The position numbers and the translations under genes are program-made. The notes under the pieces were generated by a model. The model did not search any database. It saw nothing but the letters and a program-made list of their open reading frames with translations, and was not told the origin of the DNA. From positions 434,001 to 498,000 of the forward strand of contig NZ_CP134779.1 of the NCBI RefSeq assembly GCF_031884435.1: DNA of 64,000 nt, given 5' to 3'. This DNA is from Bosea sp. 685. Its GTDB lineage: Bacteria > Pseudomonadota > Alphaproteobacteria > Rhizobiales > Beijerinckiaceae. Numbering within the stretch: position 1 is the stretch's first letter; the number at the start of each line of letters is the position of its first letter. This document shows positions 21,051-31,677 of this stretch, one piece after another.

Positions 21051-22283
21051 TCAGCGGGCGTCGCGCATCTTGGCCAGCAGGGCCGGTGTCGGATAGCCGT
21101 CGGCGATCTCGCCGGTCTTGAGCTGGTATTGCCGCACGGCCTCGCGCGTGCCGGTACCGATGCGTCCATCGGCGTCGTGATTGTAGAGGCCGACCGCCTT
21201 GAGCCGGCGCTGCACCTCCTGCAGTCCCGCCTTGTCGAGGCGCGGCGCCTGGACCGGCCAGTCGGCCTGGATCGCCGGGCGGCCCATGATGCGGTCGCCG
21301 AGATGGCCGACGGCGAGCGCATAGGCGTCGGAGGAATTGTATTTCTTGATGACGTCGAAATTCTCGGTCAGCAGCATGACCGGCCCGCGATAGCCGGCGG
21401 GGAAGAACAGCCGTGCTTCGCCGGAGCCGGGCAGGGGCCGCCCATCCGCCCGACGCACGCCGGCGGCAGCGAAGGAGGAGAAGCTTGCCTTGTTGACGCG
21501 GTAGTCGAACCGTTCGGGCAATGTGACCTCCAGGCCCCAGGGCAGGCCCGGCACCCAGCCATAGCCCTTGAGGTAATTGGCGGTGGAGGCGAGCGCGTCG
21601 CTGGTCGACGTCCAGATGTCGGCATGGCCGTCCCCGGTCCAGTCGACGGCATATTTCATGTAGCTCGACGGCATGAACTGGGTGTGGCCCATCGCGCCGG
21701 CCCAGGAGCCGCGCAGCTCGGCGCGCTCGACATGGCCCTTCTCGATCAGCTCCAGCGCGGTCAGCAATTCGTCGCGGAAGAAGTCGCCGCGATAGCGGAT
21801 CTGCGCCAGGGTCGCGAGGCAGCGGATCGTATCCTTGTCGCCCTTGAACGAGCCGTAATTGGTCTCCATGCCCCAGATCCCGAGCACGACCTCCTTGGGC
21901 ACGCCGTAGCGCGCCTCGACCTGCGCCAAGACGCTGGCATTCTCAGTTGCGGCGTCGCGCCCGCGCGGGATGCGCGTGCCGCCGAGCGCGCTGTTGAGAT
22001 AGCCCCAGATCGGCGCGGTGAACTCGGACTGCTTCTTGGTCAGCGCCACGATCGAGGCGTCGGGCGTCACGCCGCGAAAGGCGAGGTCGAAGGTCGCGCG
22101 CGAGATGCCGCGCGCCTGGGCCTGCGGCCAGAGCCCCTTCAGGAAGGCATCGAACGAGGCATCGGCCGGGGCCGTCTTGGCGTCCTTGGCGCGGGCCGCC
22201 GAGACGTTGATCGAGCCGGTGGTCTGCGCAAGCGCGGGGGCGAGGCTGATGATGGCCGCGGCGGCAATCACGGACAGACGCAT
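21051..22283 (-). CDS. lytic murein transglycosylase, MltB type with PG-binding domain
   Basis: Cleaves peptidoglycan between MurNAc and GlcNAc forming 1,6-anhydro ends. The 410-residue product has a signal peptide (LSVIAAAAIISLAPALA), an SLT_2 domain with the catalytic Glu region VVLGIWGMETNYGSFKGDKD, GAMGHTQFMPSSYMKYAVDW and GYGWVPGLPWGLEV, and a C-terminal peptidoglycan-binding domain (LDKAGLQEVQRRLKAVGLYN through GTGTREAVRQYQ). Unlike enteric MltB there is no lipobox, so it is probably soluble in the periplasm. Confidence 0.93.
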   Translation of the reverse strand: MRLSVIAAAAIISLAPALAQTTGSINVSAARAKDAKTAPADASFDAFLKGLWPQAQARGISRATFDLAFRGVTPDASIVALTKKQSEFTAPIWGYLNSALGGTRIPRGRDAATENASVLAQVEARYGVPKEVVLGIWGMETNYGSFKGDKDTIRCLATLAQIRYRGDFFRDELLTALELIEKGHVERAELRGSWAGAMGHTQFMPSSYMKYAVDWTGDGHADIWTSTSDALASTANYLKGYGWVPGLPWGLEVTLPERFDYRVNKASFSSFAAAGVRRADGRPLPGSGEARLFFPAGYRGPVMLLTENFDVIKKYNSSDAYALAVGHLGDRIMGRPAIQADWPVQAPRLDKAGLQEVQRRLKAVGLYNHDADGRIGTGTREAVRQYQLKTGEIADGYPTPALLAKMRDAR

Positions 22284-22411
22284 GACGAACCTCGCTCAGG
22301 CGGGCTAGTGGGAAACGGAGCTTTCCCCACAGCGCCCGAACAAGATTAACCAAGGGTAAACGGCGCGCAATCGCGCGCCGGTTTCGCGGGCCGTTTTGCT
22401 TGGTTGCAAGC

Positions 22412-23401
22412 TTATTTGGCGTTGCGGGTTTTCAGCTGGTCTTCCCAGGCCAGGGCCTGGCGCACGATCTGCTCGAGATCATCATGCTCGGGCAGCCAGC
22501 CGAGTTCGGCGCGGATGCGGTCGGCCTTGGCGATGAGCGAGGCGGGGTCTCCGGCGCGGCGGCCCGAGAGCTTGACCGGGAAATCGACGCCGGAGACCTG
22601 CTTCACCACATCCACCACCTGCTTGACCGAATAGCCGCGCCCATAGCCGCAGTTCAGCGTGAGGTTCGCGCCGCCCGCGCGCAGATGGTCGAGGGCGGAG
22701 AGATGCGCACGCGCCAGGTCGGTGACGTGGATGTAGTCGCGCACGCAGGTGCCGTCGGGCGTCGGATAATCCGTGCCGAAGACCTCGAGCCCGGCGCGCT
22801 GGCCGAGCGCCGCCTGGCTGGCGACCTTGATCAGATGGGTGGCGTTGGGGCTCGACTGGCCCGAGCGACCCCTGGGGTCGGCGCCGGCGACGTTGAAATA
22901 GCGCAGCGCGACATAGGTCAGGGGAAAAGCGCGTGCCACGTCGCTCAGCATCCATTCGCTCATCAGCTTGGAGCGGCCATAGGGGTTGATCGGGTTGAGC
23001 GCGATCTCCTCCGGCACGGGGCTGACCGGCGGCTCGCCATAGACGGCCGCCGTGGAGGAGAAGATGACATGCTTCACGCCGCCGCGGACCGCGCTTTCCA
23101 GAAGCGCGCGCGTCTTTACCGTGTTGTTGAGATAGTAGCCGAGCGGGTCGGAGACGGAATCGGGCACCACGATCTTGGCGGCGAAATGCGCGATTTCGGT
23201 GATGCCGTGCTCGGCGATGACGCGCTCGACGAAAGGCTGGTCGCCCATATCGCCCTGGACGAGGGTGGCTTCCTTCGGCACGGCCCACCAGAAACCGGTC
23301 GAGAGATCGTCGAGTACGACGACGGCCTCACCACGATCGAGCAATTCCAGAACCATATGGCTGCCGATATAGCCGGCGCCGCCCGAAACCAGAATCGCCA
23401 T
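22412..23401 (-). CDS. galE: UDP-glucose 4-epimerase
   Basis: Interconverts UDP-glucose and UDP-galactose for envelope polysaccharides. The 329-residue SDR protein has the NAD+ motif GGAGYIGSHM at the N-terminus, the catalytic pair in YGRSKLMSEWML (Tyr-x3-Lys) with the Ser/Thr in SSTAAVYGEPP, and DYIHVTDLARAH. It is transcribed away from galU, which makes its substrate UDP-glucose; the 180-nt gap between them should hold both promoters. Confidence 0.94.
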   Translation of the reverse strand: MAILVSGGAGYIGSHMVLELLDRGEAVVVLDDLSTGFWWAVPKEATLVQGDMGDQPFVERVIAEHGITEIAHFAAKIVVPDSVSDPLGYYLNNTVKTRALLESAVRGGVKHVIFSSTAAVYGEPPVSPVPEEIALNPINPYGRSKLMSEWMLSDVARAFPLTYVALRYFNVAGADPRGRSGQSSPNATHLIKVASQAALGQRAGLEVFGTDYPTPDGTCVRDYIHVTDLARAHLSALDHLRAGGANLTLNCGYGRGYSVKQVVDVVKQVSGVDFPVKLSGRRAGDPASLIAKADRIRAELGWLPEHDDLEQIVRQALAWEDQLKTRNAK

Positions 23402-23581
23402 TACACATCCTCATCCGTCACAATCGTTTCGACTCATCTAAGCAAAAGATGTTGACGAGCCATCAAGGTCGTCCTGCTATTTGCCATCATCGGCGGGCTC
23501 AGTGAACATGTGAGCCAAGTCGCCACCTCCACCCCAACCGCCGCCGTCATCGCACGGCTAAGCGCGCGAAATGGATCCTTC

Positions 23582-24463
23582 ATGACGAAACGCATTCGCA
23601 AGGCCGTTATTCCCGTCGCCGGGCTCGGCACACGCTTCCTGCCCGCCACCAAGGCGATCCCCAAGGAGATGCTGACCGTCGTCGACCGCCCGGTCGTGCA
23701 GCATGTCGTGGATGAGGCGAGGGCCGCCGGCATCGAGCATTTCGTCTTCATCACCGGCCGCAACAAGGGCGTGATCGAGGACCATTTCGACCTTGCCTAC
23801 GAGCTCGACGACACCTTGCGCAAGCGCAACAAGCTCAAGGAGCTGGAAGGGCTCCTGGCCGATCTGCCGGCCGCCGGCGCGACGAGCTTCACCCGCCAGC
23901 AGGCCCCGCTCGGCCTGGGCCATGCCGTCTGGTGCGCGCGTGACATCGTCGGCGACGACGAGCCCTTCGCGCTGCTCCTGCCCGACATGCTGCATCATAG
24001 CCATGGCAAGGGCTGCCTCGCCGAGATGATGGATGCCTATGAGAAGCATGGCGGCAACCATATCGCCGTGGCGCCGGTGCCCGAGGACCAGACCCATCAA
24101 TACGGCATCGTCGGCGTCGAGGATCGCAACGCCAAGGTGTCCAGGGTGACGAAGATGGTGGAGAAGCCGGCCAAGGGCACGGCGCCCTCGAACCTGCACA
24201 TCACCGGCCGCTACATCCTGCAGCCGACGATCTTCAATCTGCTGGCCAATCAGGAGCCGGGCGCCGGCGGCGAGATCCAGCTCACCGATTCGATGATCGC
24301 GCTGTCGCGGCTGGAGCCGTTCCACGCGGTGCGCTTCGACGGCGATATCTACGACACCGGCTCGAAGATCGGCTTCCTGACCGCCAACATCGCCTATGCG
24401 CTCGAGCGCGGCGATCTCGGCCCGCAGCTCCGCCAGGAGATCGAGCGGCTGCTGGAGCGTTGA
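23582..24463 (+). CDS. galU: UTP-glucose-1-phosphate uridylyltransferase
   Basis: Makes UDP-glucose from UTP and glucose-1-phosphate. The 293-residue product has the nucleotide signature [20 protein letters not shown] with [19 protein letters not shown], then [11 protein letters not shown], and the C-terminal [20 protein letters not shown] at 23582 gives the usual N-terminus [11 protein letters not shown]; a longer frame from 23510 is unlikely. Divergent from galE. Its stop overlaps an ATG at 24463 (TGATG) that probably was the original start of the next gene. Confidence 0.96.
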   Translation: MTKRIRKAVIPVAGLGTRFLPATKAIPKEMLTVVDRPVVQHVVDEARAAGIEHFVFITGRNKGVIEDHFDLAYELDDTLRKRNKLKELEGLLADLPAAGATSFTRQQAPLGLGHAVWCARDIVGDDEPFALLLPDMLHHSHGKGCLAEMMDAYEKHGGNHIAVAPVPEDQTHQYGIVGVEDRNAKVSRVTKMVEKPAKGTAPSNLHITGRYILQPTIFNLLANQEPGAGGEIQLTDSMIALSRLEPFHAVRFDGDIYDTGSKIGFLTANIAYALERGDLGPQLRQEIERLLER

Positions 24464-24476
24464 TGGTGCGCACTGG

Positions 24477-24503
24477 CGAGGAGCCGTGCGCGAGGAGCCG
24501 TGC
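24477..24503 (+). repeat. 14-bp-period tandem duplication at the methyltransferase start
   Basis: CGAGGAGCCGTGC is present at 24477-24489 and 24491-24503. Each copy carries an AGGAG. The ATG at 24463, which overlaps the galU stop, would be in frame with the methyltransferase if one 14-bp unit were removed; with both units it meets a TGA after 14 codons. Confidence 0.85.
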
Positions 24504-25385
24504 TTGAGCGAGAACCAGCCCGTCTTCGATCGCGATCTCGGCCGGCGTCGGCTGGCGCGGGCGCTGGCAGTCGGCTACCCGGATTTCCTGCTCGCGCGGG
24601 CGGCCGAGGATCTGGCTGAGCGGCTCGACGCTGTCCTGCGGCGCTTTACGCTTGCCGCCGATCTCGGCACGCCTTTGCCGGTTGCGGCTCCGGTGCTCCG
24701 GGTCAAGGCGGAGGCGCTGCTGCGCATGGCCGAGGCGGCGGGTGCGGACGCCGACATCCTCGGCGACCTCGAGCGCCTGCCTTTCGCGGTTGGCTCGCTC
24801 GACCTCGCCGCCTCGCTCCTGGCGCTGCACGGCGTCAATGACCTGCCCGGCGCGCTGATCCAGATCCGGCGGGCCTTGCGGCCGGACGGGCTGTTCATCG
24901 GCTGCCTGCTCGGCGGCCGGACGCTACAGGAATTGCGGCAGGTACTGCTGGAGGCGGAGGCGGAGACCTCGGGTGGGGCGAGCCCGCGCGTCGCGCCCTT
25001 CGCCGATCTGCGCGATATGGGCAGCTTGCTGCAGCGCGCCGGTTTCGCGCTGCCCGTCGTCGACAGCGAGCTCGTCACGGTGCGCTATCGCGACATCTTC
25101 GGGCTGCTTGGCGATTTGCGCGCCATGGGCTGGGCCAATGCATTGACGCAGCGCAGCCGAACCGGATTGCGGCGCGAAACGCTGGCGAGGGCGGCGGCGC
25201 TCTATGCGGAGCGCTTCGCCGACGCAGACGGGCGCTTGCGTGCAACCTTCGAGATGGTCTGGCTTTCCGGCTGGGCCCCGCATGAAAGCCAGCAGAAGCC
25301 GCTGCGTCCGGGCTCGGCCAAGGCGCGATTGGCGGATGCGCTCGGCGTGCCCGAGATCGGGGCGGGTGACAAGGCTCCCCGATGA
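24504..25385 (+). CDS. class I SAM-dependent methyltransferase (BioC/NDUFAF5-like)
   Basis: The 293-residue product resembles the alphaproteobacterial relatives of mitochondrial NDUFAF5 and BioC: an N-terminal FDRDLGRRRLARALAVGYPD and LLARAAEDLAERL, then a SAM fold with ADILGDLERLPFAVGSLDLA, ASLLALHGVNDLPGALIQIR and GLFIGCLLGGRTLQELR. The usual GxGxG of motif I is poorly conserved (DLGTPLPVAAPVLRV), as in that group. TTG at 24504 is proposed because AGGAG lies 6 nt upstream; GTG at 24486 is an alternative. The true start is affected by a 14-bp duplication. It overlaps the thioesterase gene by 4 nt. Confidence 0.72.
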   Translation: MSENQPVFDRDLGRRRLARALAVGYPDFLLARAAEDLAERLDAVLRRFTLAADLGTPLPVAAPVLRVKAEALLRMAEAAGADADILGDLERLPFAVGSLDLAASLLALHGVNDLPGALIQIRRALRPDGLFIGCLLGGRTLQELRQVLLEAEAETSGGASPRVAPFADLRDMGSLLQRAGFALPVVDSELVTVRYRDIFGLLGDLRAMGWANALTQRSRTGLRRETLARAAALYAERFADADGRLRATFEMVWLSGWAPHESQQKPLRPGSAKARLADALGVPEIGAGDKAPR

Positions 25386-25819
25386 GTGCCCGCGAGCTTC
25401 GCCTCTCCCGCGACGACTTCAAGCTGTTCCGGGCGATCCCGACGCGCTGGCACGACAATGACGTGTTCGGCCACGTCAATAATGTCGTCTATTACGGCTG
25501 GTTCGATACGGGCGTGAACGCCTGGCTGGTCGAGCAGGGTTTTCTCGACCCGGCGACGAGTCCGGTCGTCGGTCTCGTGGTCGAGACGAGCTGTACCTAT
25601 TTCGAGAGTGTCGCATTTCCTGAAACCGTCGAGATCGGGCTTGCCGTGGACCGGCTGGGCACCAGTTCCGTGACTTACCGGCTCGGGATTTTCCGCCAAG
25701 GCGGGCGGGAGGCGGCGGCGCAGGGCCGCTTCACCCATGTCTATGTCGAGCGGGCGGCGCAGAAGCCGGTGCCGATTCCGGCCCCCTTGCGGGCGGCGTT
25801 GGAAGCACTTTCCGCCTGA
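25382..25819 (+). CDS. hotdog-fold acyl-CoA thioesterase
   Basis: The 145-residue product is a 4-hydroxybenzoyl-CoA thioesterase/YbgC-type hotdog protein. The motif RWHDNDVFGHVNNVVYYGWF contains the catalytic Asp and the conserved HVNN. VVETSCTYFESVAFPETVEI continues the fold. Substrate is unknown; family members hydrolyse medium or short acyl-CoAs. The start overlaps the methyltransferase stop as ATGA, indicating co-translation. Confidence 0.88.
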   Translation: MSARELRLSRDDFKLFRAIPTRWHDNDVFGHVNNVVYYGWFDTGVNAWLVEQGFLDPATSPVVGLVVETSCTYFESVAFPETVEIGLAVDRLGTSSVTYRLGIFRQGGREAAAQGRFTHVYVERAAQKPVPIPAPLRAALEALSA

Positions 25820-25930
25820 ACAGCGCCATTGCAGGTCGGGAATGCGTTGTCTCGCGCCCGCAGGCGCGCTATGCCCCGCCCATTGAGGGCCGGCCCTTCT
25901 TCATGCCGGACGATCAGGAACCGTCGCGCC

Positions 25931-28141
<2,211 letters not shown>

Positions 28142-28152
28142 GGAGAGCCACG

Positions 28153-28389
28153 ATGGCGATGGATGCGCATGATATCGAGGCGATGATCAAGGCGGCGTTG
28201 CCCGACGCCACCGTCGAGATCAAGGATCTCGCTGGTGACGGCGACCATTACGCGGCGACCGTGACCTCGTCGGCCTTTGCCGGCAAGAGCCGGGTGCAGC
28301 AGCACCAGATGGTCTATGCCGCGCTCAAGGGAAACATGGGCGGCGTGCTGCACGCCCTTGCGCTGACGACTTCGCTTCCCCAGAATTAG
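28153..28389 (+). CDS. bolA: BolA family protein
   Basis: A 78-residue KH-like fold protein. BolA proteins partner with monothiol glutaredoxins to handle 2Fe-2S clusters and iron sensing. The product shows the family helix and signature DGDHYAATVTSSAFAGKSRV, QQHQMVYAALKGNMGG and LHALALTT with the conserved His. It is 61 nt upstream of grxD, the usual pairing in Hyphomicrobiales. Confidence 0.93.
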   Translation: MAMDAHDIEAMIKAALPDATVEIKDLAGDGDHYAATVTSSAFAGKSRVQQHQMVYAALKGNMGGVLHALALTTSLPQN

Positions 28390-28450
28390 AGCAAGACCAT
28401 TCCAGCAGTCCTTGCCAGCGGGCCTTGAACCCGCCTCAGGAGATCAGATC

Positions 28451-28786
28451 ATGAGCGACGTCAACGCCCGCATCGATGCCGAAGTGAAGTCCAACGATGT
28501 CGTGGTCTTCATGAAGGGCACGCCGCAATTCCCGATGTGCGGCTTTTCCGGCCAGGTCGCGCAGATCCTCGGCTATCTCGGGGTGCCCTATAAGGGCGTC
28601 AACGTGCTTGAGGACCAGGAAATCCGCGAAGGCATCAAGGCCTATTCGAACTGGCCGACGATCCCGCAGCTCTACGTCAAGGGCGAGTTCATCGGCGGCT
28701 GCGACATCACCCGCGAGATGTTCCAGGCCGGCGAACTCCAGACGCTCTTCGAGGAGAAGGGCATCACGGTCAAGCAGGCGAGCTGA
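28451..28786 (+). CDS. grxD: monothiol glutaredoxin (Grx4 type)
   Basis: Carries and delivers 2Fe-2S clusters, with glutathione as co-ligand. The 111-residue product has the CGFS active site at residues 30-33 (GTPQFPMCGFSGQVAQIL), the glutathione contacts WPTIPQLYVKGEFIGGCDI and the start at 28451 that follows TCAGGAGATCAG. It belongs to the purL-bolA-grxD run on the plus strand. Confidence 0.96.
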   Translation: MSDVNARIDAEVKSNDVVVFMKGTPQFPMCGFSGQVAQILGYLGVPYKGVNVLEDQEIREGIKAYSNWPTIPQLYVKGEFIGGCDITREMFQAGELQTLFEEKGITVKQAS

Positions 28787-28866
28787 GGGCTCGTTCTCGG
28801 CCCACCAAGGCCCGCCTCTCGCCTGCGCGCGGCAGGCTACTGGCGCTCTCCAAGCCGCAGGGCCCT

Positions 28867-29508
28867 TCAGGCTGGCGGCGCAGTTGCATGCATGGCGGGC
28901 CTTTGGTTCATTCCCGCCCACCAGGCCTTGATCGCTGGCTCATCAGCGAGCAACTGGTCGGCTTCCGGCGCCAGCGTGAAATAAGCGAACATCGGCGCGG
29001 CATGCAGATCGGCCGATGTGAGCACGGCGCCGGCGAGGCAGGGGCCGCCATCCATCAGATCGCCGATGGCGCGCAGGCAGAGCCGGGCTTTCGGCAGTGC
29101 CGCCTGGATGCGTGCCTCGTCGGGCGAACGGCCCTTCCTCGGATTGGACACGCGCTCCACATAGATATCCCAGACCAGAGTGCGGTAGGCGTATGAGTCG
29201 AGGATGCTGATCACCTGATTGACCCTGGCCCGCTCGCGCGGAGCGGAGGGCTGCAGGGCCGGTCCCGGAAACGCCTCATCGACATAGCGCTCGATCGCTC
29301 CCGCCTCGTACAGCTTGAAGCCGTCATGCTCGAAGGCGGGTATGCGGCCGAAAGGTTGCCTCTCGAGCAAGGCAGCCGGCGGCCCGGTTTCGGCAAAGAC
29401 ATCGATCGGCTCCAGCCGATACGGCACACCCTTTTCTTCGAGCGCCAACCGGACTGCCCGGACATAAACACTGTAGGGCGCGCCATAGAGGACGGGTGCG
29501 GACGTCAT
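28867..29508 (-). CDS. glutathione S-transferase family protein
   Basis: The 213-residue product has a thioredoxin-fold N-terminal domain (VLYGAPYSVYVRAVRLALEE, then RQPFGRIPAFEHDGFKLYEA with the cis-Pro and E-S/A glutathione site, here EAGAI) and an all-helical C-terminal domain (ADLHAAPMFAYF). It belongs to the group resembling phi/theta GSTs of alphaproteobacteria. The substrate is unknown. Start ATG 29508 follows AAGGAG. It is the last of three minus-strand genes after the carbamoyltransferase and DUF1272 genes. Confidence 0.88.
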   Translation of the reverse strand: MTSAPVLYGAPYSVYVRAVRLALEEKGVPYRLEPIDVFAETGPPAALLERQPFGRIPAFEHDGFKLYEAGAIERYVDEAFPGPALQPSAPRERARVNQVISILDSYAYRTLVWDIYVERVSNPRKGRSPDEARIQAALPKARLCLRAIGDLMDGGPCLAGAVLTSADLHAAPMFAYFTLAPEADQLLADEPAIKAWWAGMNQRPAMHATAPPA

Positions 29509-29553
29509 TGCGCGCTCCTTGCCCGATCGATCATCCCCATATGCAGGTGCCGT

Positions 29554-29802
29554 TCAAGCCGCCGCGCATTCCGGATGCGGCTTCCTCACGCGCTCCTGCG
29601 AGGCCGGATATGTCTCCAGCTTGCTTGCTGGCCTGACCGGCCGGCGCACCAGTTCGCCGCCGCAATTCGGGCAGGCGCCCTGGAAGCGCGTATCGGCACA
29701 GTCCGCGCAGAAGGTGCATTCGAAGGTGCAGATCATCGCGTCGCGCGCGTTAGGCGCCAGGTCGCGGTCGCAGCATTCGCAGTTCGGGCGCAGTTGTAGC
29801 AT
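29554..29802 (-). CDS. DUF1272 zinc-ribbon-like protein
   Basis: Unknown function. The 82-residue product is rich in cysteine pairs (NCECCDRDL, FECTFCADCADT, CPNCGGEL) as in the DUF1272 family, which suggests a metal-binding treble-clef or zinc-ribbon fold. The motif MLQLRPNCECCDRDL is the family N-terminus, so ATG at 29802 is preferred to the upstream in-frame start at 29853. It lies between the carbamoyltransferase and GST genes on the same strand. Confidence 0.88.
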   Translation of the reverse strand: MLQLRPNCECCDRDLAPNARDAMICTFECTFCADCADTRFQGACPNCGGELVRRPVRPASKLETYPASQERVRKPHPECAAA

Positions 29803-29875
29803 GGCTATCTCCTTCTTGCGCGGAGAATGCGGCCAGTCGCGGCTGTCTGCCAACGCTTCTTGCTGATGGGTTGGA

Positions 29876-31606
29876 TCACTTCACCAGAAGCCAGTCCTCT
29901 ACCACCAGCGCGTCGAGGCCGCTCGTATAGAACATCAGGATCGCGTCCTCCGCCGTGTGCAGGATCGGCTTGCCCATGATGTTGAAGGAGGTGTTCAGCA
30001 CCACCGGCACGCCGGTCAGCGCATGGAAGGCCTGGATCAGCGCGTGATAGCGCGGATTGCGCTCCACCGTGACGCTCTGGAGCCGGCCGGTCGCATCCTC
30101 GTGGACCACGGCCGGCACGCGAGCGCGCACAGCCCGCTTCCAAACCAATGTGCGCTCCATATAGGGCGCGTCCTGGTAGTTCTCGAACCAGTCCGGCCCG
30201 TGCTCGGCCAGGATCGAGGGCGCGAAGGGGCGGAAGGCTTCGCGATATTTCACCTTGGCGTTGAGCAGGTCCTTGGCGTTGGCAGGGCGCGGATCGGCCA
30301 GGATCGAACGGTTGCCGAGCGAGCGCGGGCCGAACTCGGCCTTGCCCTGGACCCAGCCGATCAGCTTGCCCTCGGCTAGCAATTGCGCGGTGAGGGGGGC
30401 GACCTCGTTGGGGTCAAGCTTTCTCAGGCGCGGCTCCCAGGCCGCCATGCGCTCCAGCGGCTCGGTCGAGACGGTCGAGCCGAGATAGGGCGATTGCGGG
30501 CCCTCAGGCGCGCGCCAGTCCGGATTGGCCTGCGCATGGGCGAGCCAGGCCGCACCGATCGCGTTGCCGTCATCGGCCGGCGCGGATGGGACATGGACGC
30601 GGGCGAAGCCGTGGCGTCCGACGATCTTGCCGTTGAAGGAGGAGTTCAGCGCGCAGCCGCCGGCGAGCACGAGATTCTCTGCCGGTACCAGCGCGGCGGT
30701 TTCGGAGAGCAGCGCCTCCATCATCTCGGCGAAGACGTCCTGGCCGCAGCGGGCGAGATCGGCCCAGCCCTGATCGAGCGCATCGGTCGGGCGCAGCGCC
30801 AGGATCTCGGCGCTGACCTCGCGCACCGTCGCGGCATCCGCGAAGGAGAGCTTGTGGCCATCGACCCGGTAGAGCCGGCGCAGCAGCGCCATCAGCGCGG
30901 CGTCGGCTCTGCCATAGGGCGCGAGCCCCATGATCTTCCATTCCTCGCCCTTGGCCTGGTCGAAGCCGGCAAGGTCGGTGACGAGGCCGAAATAGAAGCC
31001 GATCGACTCACGTCCGCGATGGCGCTTCACCTCGGTGATCTTGCCGTCCGCGAGTGCGAATATTGCCGAAGCCCCGGTCTCGCCCATGCCGTCGACGATC
31101 AGGCAGGCAGCGTCGGTGAAGGGCGAGGACCAGCAGGCATAGGCGGCGTGGCTGAGATGGTGGTCGTAGCGCGTCAGGCCGGTGACATTGGCCTTGCCGA
31201 AAGCGCGGTCGAGCCCGAGCAGCGTGCCGAGGCCCGCGCGCTGCTGGCCCAGATGCAGCGAGGCGATCAGCGCGCGCTCGGTGCGCTCGGGCACCAGCGA
31301 GCGGTTGAGTTCGGGCGAGAGCTTGAGCAGGGCGTCGAGCGAGAAGGAGCCGGCGCGGCTCATTTGGTCGAGGAAGCCGGTGAAATCCTCGCTCCAGCTC
31401 GTGGCGATCCGGACCTCGGCGTCCGCGGGGACATAGCGCTTGAGCAGCCCTTCCATGCGCTGCACGGAATCCGGCTCGCAATTGGGAGCGCGCTTATATT
31501 GCAGATAGCGCTCGGTCGCCTCGGCGAAGACGACCTCGCCATCGGGGCCGATGATGGCGAGGGCAGGGTCGTGGAAGGTGGTGGCGAGGCCGATAGTGTA
31601 GGTCAT
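29876..31606 (-). CDS. carbamoyltransferase of the NodU/CmcH family
   Basis: These enzymes make a carbamoyl-adenylate from carbamoyl phosphate and ATP in a Kae1-like domain and transfer the carbamoyl to a hydroxyl of a sugar or natural product. The 576-residue product has the N-terminal GLATTFHDPALAIIGPDG and EATERYLQYKR, the metal site in YDHHLSHAAYACW, LVLAGGCALNSSFNGKI, and the C-terminal YrdC-like part GWVQGKAEFGPRSLGNRSIL. ATG at 31606 is chosen. No biosynthetic cluster surrounds it, so the acceptor is unknown; a surface polysaccharide or a nodulation-factor-like sugar are possibilities. Confidence 0.88.
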   Translation of the reverse strand: MTYTIGLATTFHDPALAIIGPDGEVVFAEATERYLQYKRAPNCEPDSVQRMEGLLKRYVPADAEVRIATSWSEDFTGFLDQMSRAGSFSLDALLKLSPELNRSLVPERTERALIASLHLGQQRAGLGTLLGLDRAFGKANVTGLTRYDHHLSHAAYACWSSPFTDAACLIVDGMGETGASAIFALADGKITEVKRHRGRESIGFYFGLVTDLAGFDQAKGEEWKIMGLAPYGRADAALMALLRRLYRVDGHKLSFADAATVREVSAEILALRPTDALDQGWADLARCGQDVFAEMMEALLSETAALVPAENLVLAGGCALNSSFNGKIVGRHGFARVHVPSAPADDGNAIGAAWLAHAQANPDWRAPEGPQSPYLGSTVSTEPLERMAAWEPRLRKLDPNEVAPLTAQLLAEGKLIGWVQGKAEFGPRSLGNRSILADPRPANAKDLLNAKVKYREAFRPFAPSILAEHGPDWFENYQDAPYMERTLVWKRAVRARVPAVVHEDATGRLQSVTVERNPRYHALIQAFHALTGVPVVLNTSFNIMGKPILHTAEDAILMFYTSGLDALVVEDWLLVK

Positions 31607-31677
31607 GGCCGGCAGCGTATGGCGCAGCTGCAAGCGGGAGGCAATCGATGCAAGCGGTCCACGCTACCGCTGCCGGC

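Noticed and set aside
24504..25385. Methyltransferase as a pseudogene because the ATG at 24463 is frameshifted
   Set aside because: The frame from 24504 is open, has a good ribosome-binding site and keeps family motifs; only the start is altered.
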